DNA of 5,809 nt from Chloroflexota bacterium (lineage in GTDB: Bacteria; Chloroflexota; Dehalococcoidia; Lucifugimonadales; VGZR01): assembly GCA_027625225.1 (NCBI GenBank), contig JAQBWG010000130.1, forward strand, positions 1-5,809. The letters run 5' to 3'. Shown in pieces: positions 1-5,272 of this stretch (the stretch's first letter is position 1; every line of letters starts with the position of its first letter). The notes below the pieces were generated by a model. That model saw only the letters and a list, made by a program, of their open reading frames with translations, searched no databases and was not told the origin of the DNA. Both the position numbers and the translations under genes were made by a program.

Positions 1-31
1 GTTGGTACCAGAGTTTTATTTCACCGAAAGG

Positions 32-922
32 TCACGCCTCCATGGCAATGGCGGACAGTACCTTTGTGGTCGAGATGATGTGCTTGTTTATGCGCATGGC
101 TTCGGGGTCGATTCCCATCGCGAGGCCGATAAGTTGCGGCAGGGGGAGGATGGGCAGACCGATGTCCTTCTTGGCCTGGGCTGCAGCGTCGGGCTGGTAG
201 CCATCGAGGTTGAGGTGGCACAGCGGGCACGGGGTCACCATGGCGGTGGCGCCTGCATCCTTCGCCGACAGGGTATGGTTGGCGACCATGGATAACGAGG
301 CCTTCTGGTTGATGGTGGCTATGGGAAATCCGCAGCAGGCCGTTTTGCCAGCGAACTCGGCCACTTCGGCACCCAGCGTCACGATAAGCTGCTCAAGCGA
401 GTCCTGGCGCTCGGGGTGTTCTTCGAAGCCAAGGGCCGATGAAGGCCGGACGATGTAGCAACCGTAAAACGGGGCGATCTTCAGTCCACTGAGCGGACGA
501 ATCACCCTGCTCTTAAGTTTATCCAGGCCGACTTCTTCGAGGAGAATCCACAGTAGGTGCTTGGGGTCCGCGGTTCCTTTGTACTCCAGGCCTTCTTCGG
601 CGAGGTCGGCGTTAATAGAGGCGAGGTATTCGGGGTCGGCCTTGAGGCGCTGGTTGGCCTGGGCCATGACGCCCTGACACGTGCTGCAGATGGTCATCAG
701 AGGAAGGCCGCTCTTTTCGGCCAACGCGAAATTGCGCGCGTTAAGGGTATCGCCGAGGCGTCGGTTCTTTTCCTGGAGAACGCCCGAGCCGGTGCAGGAG
801 GCGGATTCCATGCTCTTGCCATCCAACTCGATGCCAAGACGGGCGCAGACTTCTATTGTGGAGGCGTAGAGTTCCGGACAGGCGCCCCTTGCTACACAGC
901 CTGGATAGAACGCGTATTTCAT
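32..922 (-). CDS. sdhE: HdrB-like CCG-domain subunit of class E succinate dehydrogenase/fumarate reductase
   Basis: A 296-residue protein with the two-domain layout of the heterodisulfide reductase B family (CCG, cysteine-rich domains). Domain 1 shows C9 (YPGC), C43-T44-G and C79-x2-C82. Domain 2 shows C155 (YGC), C196-C197-G and C232-P-L-C235. In HdrB each such set binds a non-cubane [4Fe-4S] cluster. Domain 2 is complete here, while in domain 1 the second cysteine of the CC pair is threonine. In class E complexes this subunit takes electrons from SdhB and passes them to a quinone or another acceptor at the membrane surface, replacing the haem-binding anchors. There is no signal peptide and no clear TM helix. 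The ATG overlaps the sdhB stop as ATGA, which indicates translational coupling. A weak GAG/AGGT ribosome site lies inside the end of sdhB. Family assignment is firm. The acceptor is inferred, and a thiol:fumarate reductase role is the main alternative. Confidence 0.9.
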   Translation of the reverse strand: MKYAFYPGCVARGACPELYASTIEVCARLGIELDGKSMESASCTGSGVLQEKNRRLGDTLNARNFALAEKSGLPLMTICSTCQGVMAQANQRLKADPEYLASINADLAEEGLEYKGTADPKHLLWILLEEVGLDKLKSRVIRPLSGLKIAPFYGCYIVRPSSALGFEEHPERQDSLEQLIVTLGAEVAEFAGKTACCGFPIATINQKASLSMVANHTLSAKDAGATAMVTPCPLCHLNLDGYQPDAAAQAKKDIGLPILPLPQLIGLAMGIDPEAMRINKHIISTTKVLSAIAMEA

Positions 923-1875
923 CGTTTGTTCTCTACCTTCTTGAAGATGCGGCGCACATTTTCGACGCCGGGGATAGCCTTGTGGAAGATGGGCGGACGC
1001 TTGCCTTTTAGTTGCGACCGGATACCTATGGGGATGAGTTTTACCATCTGCTTGATGTTGAACATCCCATAGGTCTTGATGGGTAGGCGAAGCTCGTCCA
1101 ATGTTCCGCCGTGCTTAATCAACTCAGTAAAGGCAGTCGCGTGGCGTGCGCCGTAGGTGTTCTGGTAGCCGTACTGCATGGCCTTGTCGCGGAGGGCCAT
1201 GATGCGTCCCATGGGGTCAACGCCCTTGGGGCAAACCTCGACGCACTGCATGCAGCGGGTACAGTCCCAGATGCCACCATACTCGTTCAGTTCGCCAAGG
1301 CGGACACTGTCGGCGTCGTCTCGCGGGTCGGCCACAAAGCGATAGGCTTTCGCCAGCGCCGCGGGGCCGAGGAAGTTCTTGTCCACTTCAAGCACGGTGC
1401 AGTCCGACACACAGGCACCGCACATGATACATCCTGTCACCCCAACCAAGTGTTGCATGGCCTCGTTAGAAGCGATGTATTCTGCCTGGGGAGGCGGACC
1501 TTGTGGCTGCAGCCATGGCTTCACAGCCTTGACCTTATCCCAAAAGACGTTGAACTCGACCACCAGGTCTTTGATGACCGGCATGTTGCCCGCCGGCTCG
1601 ATGGTAATGGTATTGCCAGACTTGGGGAGGAGTTCCATAACCTTGGTTTTGCAAGCCAGGACGGCGTGGCCGTTGACACGCATCGCACATGAGCCGCAGA
1701 TGGCGGCACGGCACGAGCAGCGGAGTGTCAGCGTTTCGTCAATCTGTTCACGCACCTGGATAAGGCTATCTAACAGGATAGTCGTATCGTTCACTTCGAC
1801 GGTGTATTCCTGATAATAGGCGGCTGGTTTCGAGGAATCCGGGTCGTACCGCTTTACGTTTAGGGTTACTTCCAT
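919..1875 (-). CDS. sdhB: Succinate dehydrogenase/fumarate reductase iron-sulfur subunit, class E type
   Basis: A 318-residue electron-transfer subunit. The N-terminal ferredoxin domain (about 1-110) has the [2Fe-2S] set C55, C60, C63 and C75, plus a non-canonical extra C53. The C-terminal domain has C149-x2-C152-x2-C155-x3-C159 and C205-x2-C208-x2-C211-x3-C215-P. Classical SdhB lacks the equivalent of C208, and the cluster beside it is [3Fe-4S]. With C208 present a second [4Fe-4S] is expected, as in archaeal class E enzymes. The protein is longer than E. coli SdhB (238 aa), mainly through a basic tail after about 230 (GKRPP, RRIFKKVENKR) that may contact SdhE or the membrane surface (inference). 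The start is chosen from an AAGGA ribosome site 8 nt upstream of the ATG. The gap to sdhA is 18 nt and the stop overlaps sdhE by 4 nt, so this is one operon. Confidence 0.95.
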   Translation of the reverse strand: MEVTLNVKRYDPDSSKPAAYYQEYTVEVNDTTILLDSLIQVREQIDETLTLRCSCRAAICGSCAMRVNGHAVLACKTKVMELLPKSGNTITIEPAGNMPVIKDLVVEFNVFWDKVKAVKPWLQPQGPPPQAEYIASNEAMQHLVGVTGCIMCGACVSDCTVLEVDKNFLGPAALAKAYRFVADPRDDADSVRLGELNEYGGIWDCTRCMQCVEVCPKGVDPMGRIMALRDKAMQYGYQNTYGARHATAFTELIKHGGTLDELRLPIKTYGMFNIKQMVKLIPIGIRSQLKGKRPPIFHKAIPGVENVRRIFKKVENKR

Positions 1876-1893
1876 TCTTTCAGTCCTTCGTGA

Positions 1894-3570
1894 CTAATAC
1901 TTGCGCTCTTGGGGTTCCCATTGGGTGATGACCACGGGCTTGTACGATATTGAGGGGCCACCTTCTGTACGCGTCACCACTACATGTTTCAGCCAGTTCT
2001 CGTCGTCGCGCTTGGGCATGTCCTTGCGGGTATGCGCTCCCCTGCTCTCCTTACGCTCCAGCGCACTGGCGACGATGGCCTCGGCGCAATCGAGCATAAA
2101 TCCGAGCTCGAGGGTGAAGATAAGGTTGGTATTGAACGTCTTGCCCTTGTCCTGAACGATAACGTTCTGATACCGGCCCTGAAGCTCTTTGATCTTCTCG
2201 CGAGCCTTTTCCATCCCCTGTTGGTCGCGATACACAGCGAGATGTTCGTTCATCGTCTGGCCCATCTCAAGGCGAATCTTGCCAAATGCTTCGTTTCCAT
2301 CGGTACGGTCGAGCAAGGCCTGAATACGAACCTTCTCATCCTTAGCAGACGAATCGCCGATGTTCTTGGCGGTCGTTTTCTTGGAGTACTCCGCCGCGTG
2401 AAGCCCTGAACGCTTGCCGAATACAAGCGTATCCAGCAGCGAGTTCGCTCCGAGCCGGTTGCCACCGTGCACGCTCACGCACGCCGTTTCGCCGGCAGCG
2501 TACAGCCCGGGAACGTTGGTCACGCCGTCAACCGTGGTCTGGATTCCACCCATGATGTAGTGCATCCCCGGCCGGATGGGAACGGGTTCGTACACCATAT
2601 CCGCACCGGCGAAGTCTATGCCCGCCTCACGAATGGTAACGAGTCTTTCGTTGATAACTTTTTCGCCAAGATGCCGACAATCAAGGAATACGCAGCCGTT
2701 CACGCCACGGCCTTCGTTGATTTCGGTCTGCTCGGCACGGGAAACAACGTCACGAGAGGCAAGCTCCATCATGTTGGGGGCATACTTCTTCATGAAGCGT
2801 TCCCCTTCGGAGTTCAGCAGATATCCCCCCTCGCCTCTCGCCGCCTCGGACATCAGCGCCCCGTTGCTCTTAAGCGTAGTGGGGTGATACTGCACCATCT
2901 CCATATCCATGAGCGAGCCGCCTGCGCGGTATGCCTGTGCCATGCCGTCTCCGGTGCATATCAGTGCGTTGGTGCTTGGCTCGAACACACGACCAAGACC
3001 GCCACTCGCCAGGATTACGGCTTTGGCCCGAAACGTGTGAATCTCGCCGGTTCGCATGTCCATAGCGGTGACGCCACAACACTCTCCGTCTTCCATAACC
3101 AGGGACAAGACGAACCACTCTTCATATACTTTGACCTTGTGCTTCAATACCTGCTCATGGAGGACGTGGAGGAGCGCCTGTCCGGTGAAGTCGGCTACGA
3201 AGAACGTGCGGGCTTGGCGCTGGCCACCGAAGGCACGAACGCCCAGGTGCCCGCTATCGTCACGGCTAAAGATAGTGCCGTAGTGTTCCATGTTGATGAC
3301 TTCTTGGCCCGCTTCTTCGCACATCACGGAGATAGCGTCCTGGTCGCCCAGATAGTCGCTGCCTTTCACCGTGTCGTAGGCATGGTCTTCCCACTTGTCG
3401 CCACGATCGGTCAGGGCTGCGTTAATGCCGCCCTGTGCGGCGTTGGAATGGCTACGGACGGGATACACCTTGGTTATCACAGCAACGCTGGATCCGTTTT
3501 CGGCAGCTGCCAAAGCAGCCCGCATACCGGCAAGTCCGGCACCTATCACTAATACGTCTTGGTCAATCAT
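1894..3570 (-). CDS. sdhA: Succinate dehydrogenase/fumarate reductase flavoprotein subunit
   Basis: A 558-residue FAD subunit that interconverts succinate and fumarate. The N-terminus begins directly with the dinucleotide-binding fold (GAGLAGMRAA, 10-19). H41 in RSHS is the expected covalent FAD attachment residue, followed by AAQGG. The dicarboxylate site is complete: H229 (YHPTT), the catalytic R245 (ARGEGG), H337 (HYIMGG) and R372 (GGNRLGANSLLD). The C-terminal signature ESRGAHTRKD (508-517) and the following PKRDD..W are also present. There is no Tat signal, unlike the exported methylmenaquinol:fumarate reductase flavoprotein MfrA, so the enzyme should face the cytoplasm. First gene of the sdhA-sdhB-sdhE operon. 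An AGGTG ribosome site precedes the ATG by 9 nt and a promoter candidate lies just upstream. Direction in vivo cannot be read from sequence. The Gln at position 46 resembles E. coli SdhA rather than FrdA, which is only a weak hint of succinate oxidation. Confidence 0.97.
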   Translation of the reverse strand: MIDQDVLVIGAGLAGMRAALAAAENGSSVAVITKVYPVRSHSNAAQGGINAALTDRGDKWEDHAYDTVKGSDYLGDQDAISVMCEEAGQEVINMEHYGTIFSRDDSGHLGVRAFGGQRQARTFFVADFTGQALLHVLHEQVLKHKVKVYEEWFVLSLVMEDGECCGVTAMDMRTGEIHTFRAKAVILASGGLGRVFEPSTNALICTGDGMAQAYRAGGSLMDMEMVQYHPTTLKSNGALMSEAARGEGGYLLNSEGERFMKKYAPNMMELASRDVVSRAEQTEINEGRGVNGCVFLDCRHLGEKVINERLVTIREAGIDFAGADMVYEPVPIRPGMHYIMGGIQTTVDGVTNVPGLYAAGETACVSVHGGNRLGANSLLDTLVFGKRSGLHAAEYSKKTTAKNIGDSSAKDEKVRIQALLDRTDGNEAFGKIRLEMGQTMNEHLAVYRDQQGMEKAREKIKELQGRYQNVIVQDKGKTFNTNLIFTLELGFMLDCAEAIVASALERKESRGAHTRKDMPKRDDENWLKHVVVTRTEGGPSISYKPVVITQWEPQERKY

Positions 3571-3606
3571 TCGTGTCTACACCTGAAGCTACAAATCACC
3601 CTTTGG

Positions 3607-3635
3607 ACTATATCAAATGGTTCTGTTAGGTACAA
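3607..3635 (-). promoter_or_regulatory. Candidate sigma70-type promoter for the sdhABE operon
   Basis: Read on the minus strand, TTGTAC (3630-3635, 4/6 to consensus) and TATAGT (3607-3612, 5/6) are separated by 17 nt, and TGA immediately precedes the -10, giving an extended -10. The predicted transcript start is near 3600, which leaves a leader of about 30 nt before the sdhA ATG. Judged by consensus only. Confidence 0.5.
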
Positions 3636-3683
3636 TCTGCTTCGTAGCTGATGCGGATTTCGAGTTCCACTATTTAACAGTTT

Positions 3684-3712
3684 TTCACACCGTGAGTTTC
3701 CGGTGCTATGCT
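3684..3712 (+). promoter_or_regulatory. Candidate sigma70-type promoter for the 105-codon gene
   Basis: TTCACA (3684-3689, 5/6), a 17-nt spacer, and TATGCT (3707-3712, 4/6) preceded by TGC (extended -10). The predicted start is near 3719, about 26 nt before the ATG. It lies back to back with the sdhA promoter, about 50 bp apart (hexamer to hexamer), so one bound protein could influence both. Confidence 0.45.
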
Positions 3713-3744
3713 GGAAATAGCAATACGGTTGCGAGGCGGAAGAT

Positions 3745-4062
3745 ATGTCGGTAAACAACTGGCTCAACCAGGAAGACAGAGACCTTTTATATAAGTTAAA
3801 GCAACAGGTGGGACGTGCCGCAGCCGCATCTGCGCTAAGCGTGAAGGTTTGGGATACTCTGCTGGCAGACTTACCCAACCTGCCGAGTTACCAGACGAAC
3901 AAAGTTCGGGAAACTGTGGCACCGAAGTTGAGGGAAGAAATCGCAAAAGCGGCGGAAGAGGTAGAGTACGCTGAGACGGAACTGAACGCCCTATTACTGC
4001 GAAGTCACACACTCACAGATAGTGAAGTAACAGAACTCCAGTCACGCTTCACAAAAGACTAG
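3745..4062 (+). CDS. Small helical protein with a possible helix-turn-helix, unknown function
   Basis: A 105-residue protein I do not recognise. Residues about 10-60 are helical with a pattern like a helix-turn-helix: VGRAAAASALSV, then a short KVWDTLLADLPN helix, then an NLPSYQTNKVRETVAPKL segment, as in small XRE-like regulators where A-x-x-L-x-V is followed by a pivot and a third helix. Residues about 57-86 form a charged amphipathic helix (LREEIAKAAEEVEYAETELNAL, shown in part) that could be a coiled coil for dimerisation. No signal peptide, TM segment or cysteine. The ATG is supported by GAGG 8 nt upstream and by the promoter candidate. It is transcribed away from sdhA. If the HTH reading is right, regulation of sdhABE or of itself is a natural guess, but this is inference. 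The stop is one base from the stop of the convergent membrane-protein gene. Confidence 0.8.
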   Translation: MSVNNWLNQEDRDLLYKLKQQVGRAAAASALSVKVWDTLLADLPNLPSYQTNKVRETVAPKLREEIAKAAEEVEYAETELNALLLRSHTLTDSEVTELQSRFTKD

Positions 4063-4063
4063 C

Positions 4064-4495
4064 TTACGCCCTGCGCCTCATCTGACGTTTCGGTACCGGG
4101 CGCATCTTTGCGGCAGCCTTTGCGGCCGACCGGACGCTGGTCTTGGCGCCACGCTGCTTTACAGCCGATGCACTTCTGGATGCTCCACGGTGTGCTTCGT
4201 ACATAATCGCGATGCCAGCCAACACTGCAACTCCTGCGCCTGCCATAGATAGCGATGCTGCGAGAACGGGGTCAATGGTCAATGTAAGGATACTTGCACG
4301 CTCAAACGACACCAGAATCGCCAATGTGGTGCCCGCGAGAGCGATGAGACTTGCCAGCGTCGCCCAATGGCTAGCCAAACGAATCTCGAACATGGCCCGG
4401 TAGGTCAGTATCAGGGCAAGCGCGGCACTGGGCACGACCACCCATGTGTCGTACCACCACCAAAGCACACTGCCTTCGGAAAACGCACCTTCCAT
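4064..4495 (-). CDS. Three-TM small membrane protein with a highly basic C-terminal tail
   Basis: A 143-residue protein of no family I recognise. Hydrophobic segments lie at about 17-33, 43-63 and 76-99. Residues 103-143 form a low-complexity Ala/Ser/Lys/Arg tail with 14 Lys/Arg and no acidic residue, ending in RRR-A, histone H1-like in composition. The positive-inside rule (acidic N-terminus, Arg-bearing first loop, basic tail) predicts N-terminus outside and tail in the cytoplasm, where it could bind nucleic acid or anionic lipid. No good ribosome site precedes the ATG, and no in-frame start inside keeps TM1 with a better site, so the start is moderately sure. It lies 60 nt downstream of the RHH gene on the same strand and may be co-transcribed with it. 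The stop codons of this gene and the convergent 105-codon gene are separated by one base, leaving no intergenic terminator. Confidence 0.75.
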   Translation of the reverse strand: MEGAFSEGSVLWWWYDTWVVVPSAALALILTYRAMFEIRLASHWATLASLIALAGTTLAILVSFERASILTLTIDPVLAASLSMAGAGVAVLAGIAIMYEAHRGASRSASAVKQRGAKTSVRSAAKAAAKMRPVPKRQMRRRA

Positions 4496-4555
4496 GTATT
4501 CAAGCTAGTTGCGGGACGGGTTTCTGTCTAGGAGTTTCGAGTTCTTCGAATTCGC

Positions 4556-4738
4556 TTACGACGATTCGCCGGACGCCACCCCGTTCAGCCCGTTACGTCC
4601 GTTCGTCCACTTGGCGAGGAATTCCGCCAGCACCGTTTGGATGTTGGTGTCCTCCTGGACGCACTTAATCTTCACCGACTTCCAAAGGTCGTTGGGAATT
4701 CTCACTGTAAGGGCTTTTGATTTCTCTTCTGGTGTCAT
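4556..4738 (-). CDS. Ribbon-helix-helix (CopG/Arc-type) DNA-binding protein
   Basis: A 60-residue protein with the RHH plan: a basic beta strand ALTVRIP (9-15), helix 1 NDLWKSVKIKCVQED (16-30), a turn at TN and helix 2 IQTVLAEFLAKW (33-44), then a polar Gly/Asn/Ser tail. RHH proteins dimerise through the strand, which enters the DNA major groove, and often repress their own promoter. The length suits a minimal RHH repressor or antitoxin. The ATG sits only 2 nt from a 58-bp palindrome that contains its likely promoter, strongly suggesting autoregulation (inference). There is no Shine-Dalgarno, and the predicted transcript start is 1-4 nt before the ATG, so translation would be near-leaderless. 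The neighbour 60 nt downstream is the three-TM gene, and no recognisable toxin (RelE, PIN, MazF type) is next to it. Confidence 0.82.
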   Translation of the reverse strand: MTPEEKSKALTVRIPNDLWKSVKIKCVQEDTNIQTVLAEFLAKWTNGRNGLNGVASGESS

Positions 4739-4748
4739 GGCGTCAATT

Positions 4749-4778
4749 ATTCTACACGTATTGACAACTCTTATGCAA
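4749..4778 (-). promoter_or_regulatory. Candidate promoter of the RHH gene
   Basis: On the minus strand TTGCAT (4773-4778, 3/6) and TAGAAT (4749-4754, 5/6) are separated by 18 nt. The -10 ends 10 nt before the ATG, so the transcript should start about 1-4 nt upstream of it. The promoter lies wholly inside the palindrome. Confidence 0.45.
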
Positions 4779-4790
4779 TACGTTTAGACT
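4761..4790 (+). promoter_or_regulatory. Candidate rightward promoter, mirror image of the RHH promoter
   Basis: Consensus TTGACA (4761-4766) and TAGACT (4785-4790, 4/6) are separated by 18 nt. Both hexamers occupy exactly the mirror positions of the RHH promoter about the palindrome centre. Transcription would start near 4797 and give a leader of about 128 nt to the 97-codon gene. Confidence 0.45.
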
Positions 4791-4816
4791 ACTTGACGTC
4801 AAACATTCAGGACGGC

Positions 4817-4874
4817 ATTACGTACTTGCACCACCACGCCGAGACGTGCCGACGGAGCACAGGCAAGACGTAAT
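4817..4874 (+). other. Potential leader stem-loop upstream of the 97-codon gene
   Basis: ATTACGTACTTGC (4817-4829) pairs with GCAAGACGTAAT (4863-4874) in 12 base pairs with one bulged A at 4824, enclosing 33 nt that contain a small inner GTGC/GCAC hairpin (4846-4860). It lies in the predicted 5' leader. It has no T-run, so it is not an intrinsic terminator. It could be an RNA fold or a second protein-binding inverted repeat. I do not recognise a known riboswitch. Confidence 0.3.
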
Positions 4875-4924
4875 TGTGAGTCAGCGCCAAGTATGTACGG
4901 CGTATCTTGTTAAAGGGAAGTGCG

Positions 4925-5218
4925 ATGAAACTCAAGAACCGGCTCATGCTCGACCTGCTCAAAGAAGAAGTAGAAGTGCTCAAGGACGAAGAGCCTGAAC
5001 TCGACCCTTCCTTGCTCGACAAACTCCTCTCCAACGTCTCTATTGATGTCCGCAAAGATGACCTGTGGGGCATCCCGATGAACGAAGCTACCAATACCCC
5101 TCAAGCTTTGAATCAGGATTGGGAACAGCTTCCCCGTGAGTACAGTGCGTTTGTCGAGGCAGGGCTTCGAGCACTCAGCCGGCTTGGCGACTCCCTCCGT
5201 TCCCACAGCCCCGCGTAA
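4925..5218 (+). CDS. Small acidic hypothetical protein
   Basis: A 97-residue protein of unknown function. The N-terminal third is a charged amphipathic helix (MKLKNRLMLDLLKEEVEVLK) running into an acidic stretch, EEPELDPSLLDKLL. The middle has DLWGIPMNE, and the C-terminal part has a second likely helix, SAFVEAGLRALSRLGDSL (about 74-91). No cysteine, TM segment, signal peptide or enzyme motif. I chose the ATG at 4925, with AAAGGG 7 nt upstream, over an in-frame TTG at 4907, which lies before that ribosome site. Third positions are C-rich (many CTC, GAC, AAC codons), supporting real coding on this strand. It is followed by a strong terminator and may be driven by the rightward palindrome promoter, which would place it under the same control as the RHH gene. 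A small regulatory or adaptor protein is possible but unsupported. Confidence 0.75.
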   Translation: MKLKNRLMLDLLKEEVEVLKDEEPELDPSLLDKLLSNVSIDVRKDDLWGIPMNEATNTPQALNQDWEQLPREYSAFVEAGLRALSRLGDSLRSHSPA

Positions 5219-5238
5219 CACCTAACTGGACGAACTCC

Positions 5239-5270
5239 AAAAGGCGGCCAAATGGCCGCCTTTTTTCTTT
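5239..5270 (+). terminator. Intrinsic terminator, probably bidirectional
   Basis: An 11-bp stem, AAAAGGCGGCC (5239-5249) and GGCCGCCTTTT (5254-5264), with an AAAT tetraloop, continues into a T-rich tract to 5270. It lies 20 nt after the 97-codon gene. On the minus strand the same hairpin stands 8 nt after the glycosylase stop and ends in four T, so it can also serve that gene, less strongly. Confidence 0.92.
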
Positions 5271-5272
5271 TC

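Larger units (their letters stand above)
4741..4798. promoter_or_regulatory. 58-bp interrupted palindrome, probable operator with two mirrored promoters
   Basis: The left arm 4741-4763 and right arm 4776-4798 are inverted repeats matching at 20 of 23 positions (mismatched pairs 4747/4792, 4750/4789, 4755/4784) around a 12-nt non-palindromic centre. The inner 8 bp, ACGTATTG and CAATACGT, are perfect, as are the outer CGTCAA and TTGACG. The right end continues into the perfect 10-bp palindrome TTGACGTCAA (4793-4802). The position abutting the RHH start codon makes this the natural operator for that protein. The symmetry is seen directly; binding is inferred. Confidence 0.65.

Noticed and set aside
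557..1692. Plus-strand frames of 171 and 193 codons
   Set aside because: Antisense to sdhE and sdhB, with no recognisable protein features.
2467..3552. 361-codon open frame on the plus strand
   Set aside because: It lies wholly antisense to sdhA, whose motifs are unmistakable. Its translation has no domain signature; it is a shadow of high-GC codon use.
3586..3649. AGCTAC...GTAGCT inverted repeat upstream of sdhA
   Set aside because: Only 6 bp arms 50 nt apart, within chance expectation.
3567..3878. 103-codon minus-strand frame spanning the sdhA upstream region
   Set aside because: It covers the divergent promoters and the start of the 105-codon gene and overlaps the sdhA start; composition is unlike a real protein.
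4501..4560. TTCGA-rich repeats between the RHH and three-TM genes
   Set aside because: Short GTTTCGAGTTCTTCGAATTCG-like repetition (parts only) forms no convincing stem with T-run or operator; too short to claim.
4064..4738. Toxin-antitoxin pair (RHH antitoxin plus neighbour)
   Set aside because: Neither the three-TM protein nor the 97-residue protein resembles a known toxin, and the RHH-to-TM gap of 60 nt is wider than the usual overlap in such operons.
4741..4798. Palindrome as an IS remnant or MITE
   Set aside because: No target-site duplication or transposase trace is visible, and the mirrored promoter elements beside an RHH gene explain the symmetry better.
4907..4924. TTG start extending the 97-codon protein by six residues
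   Set aside because: The AAAGGG ribosome site lies inside this extension and points to the ATG at 4925.
4910..5221. 103-codon minus-strand frame opposite the 97-codon gene
   Set aside because: The plus-strand frame has the ribosome site, the C-rich third positions and the downstream terminator; the minus frame has none of these.
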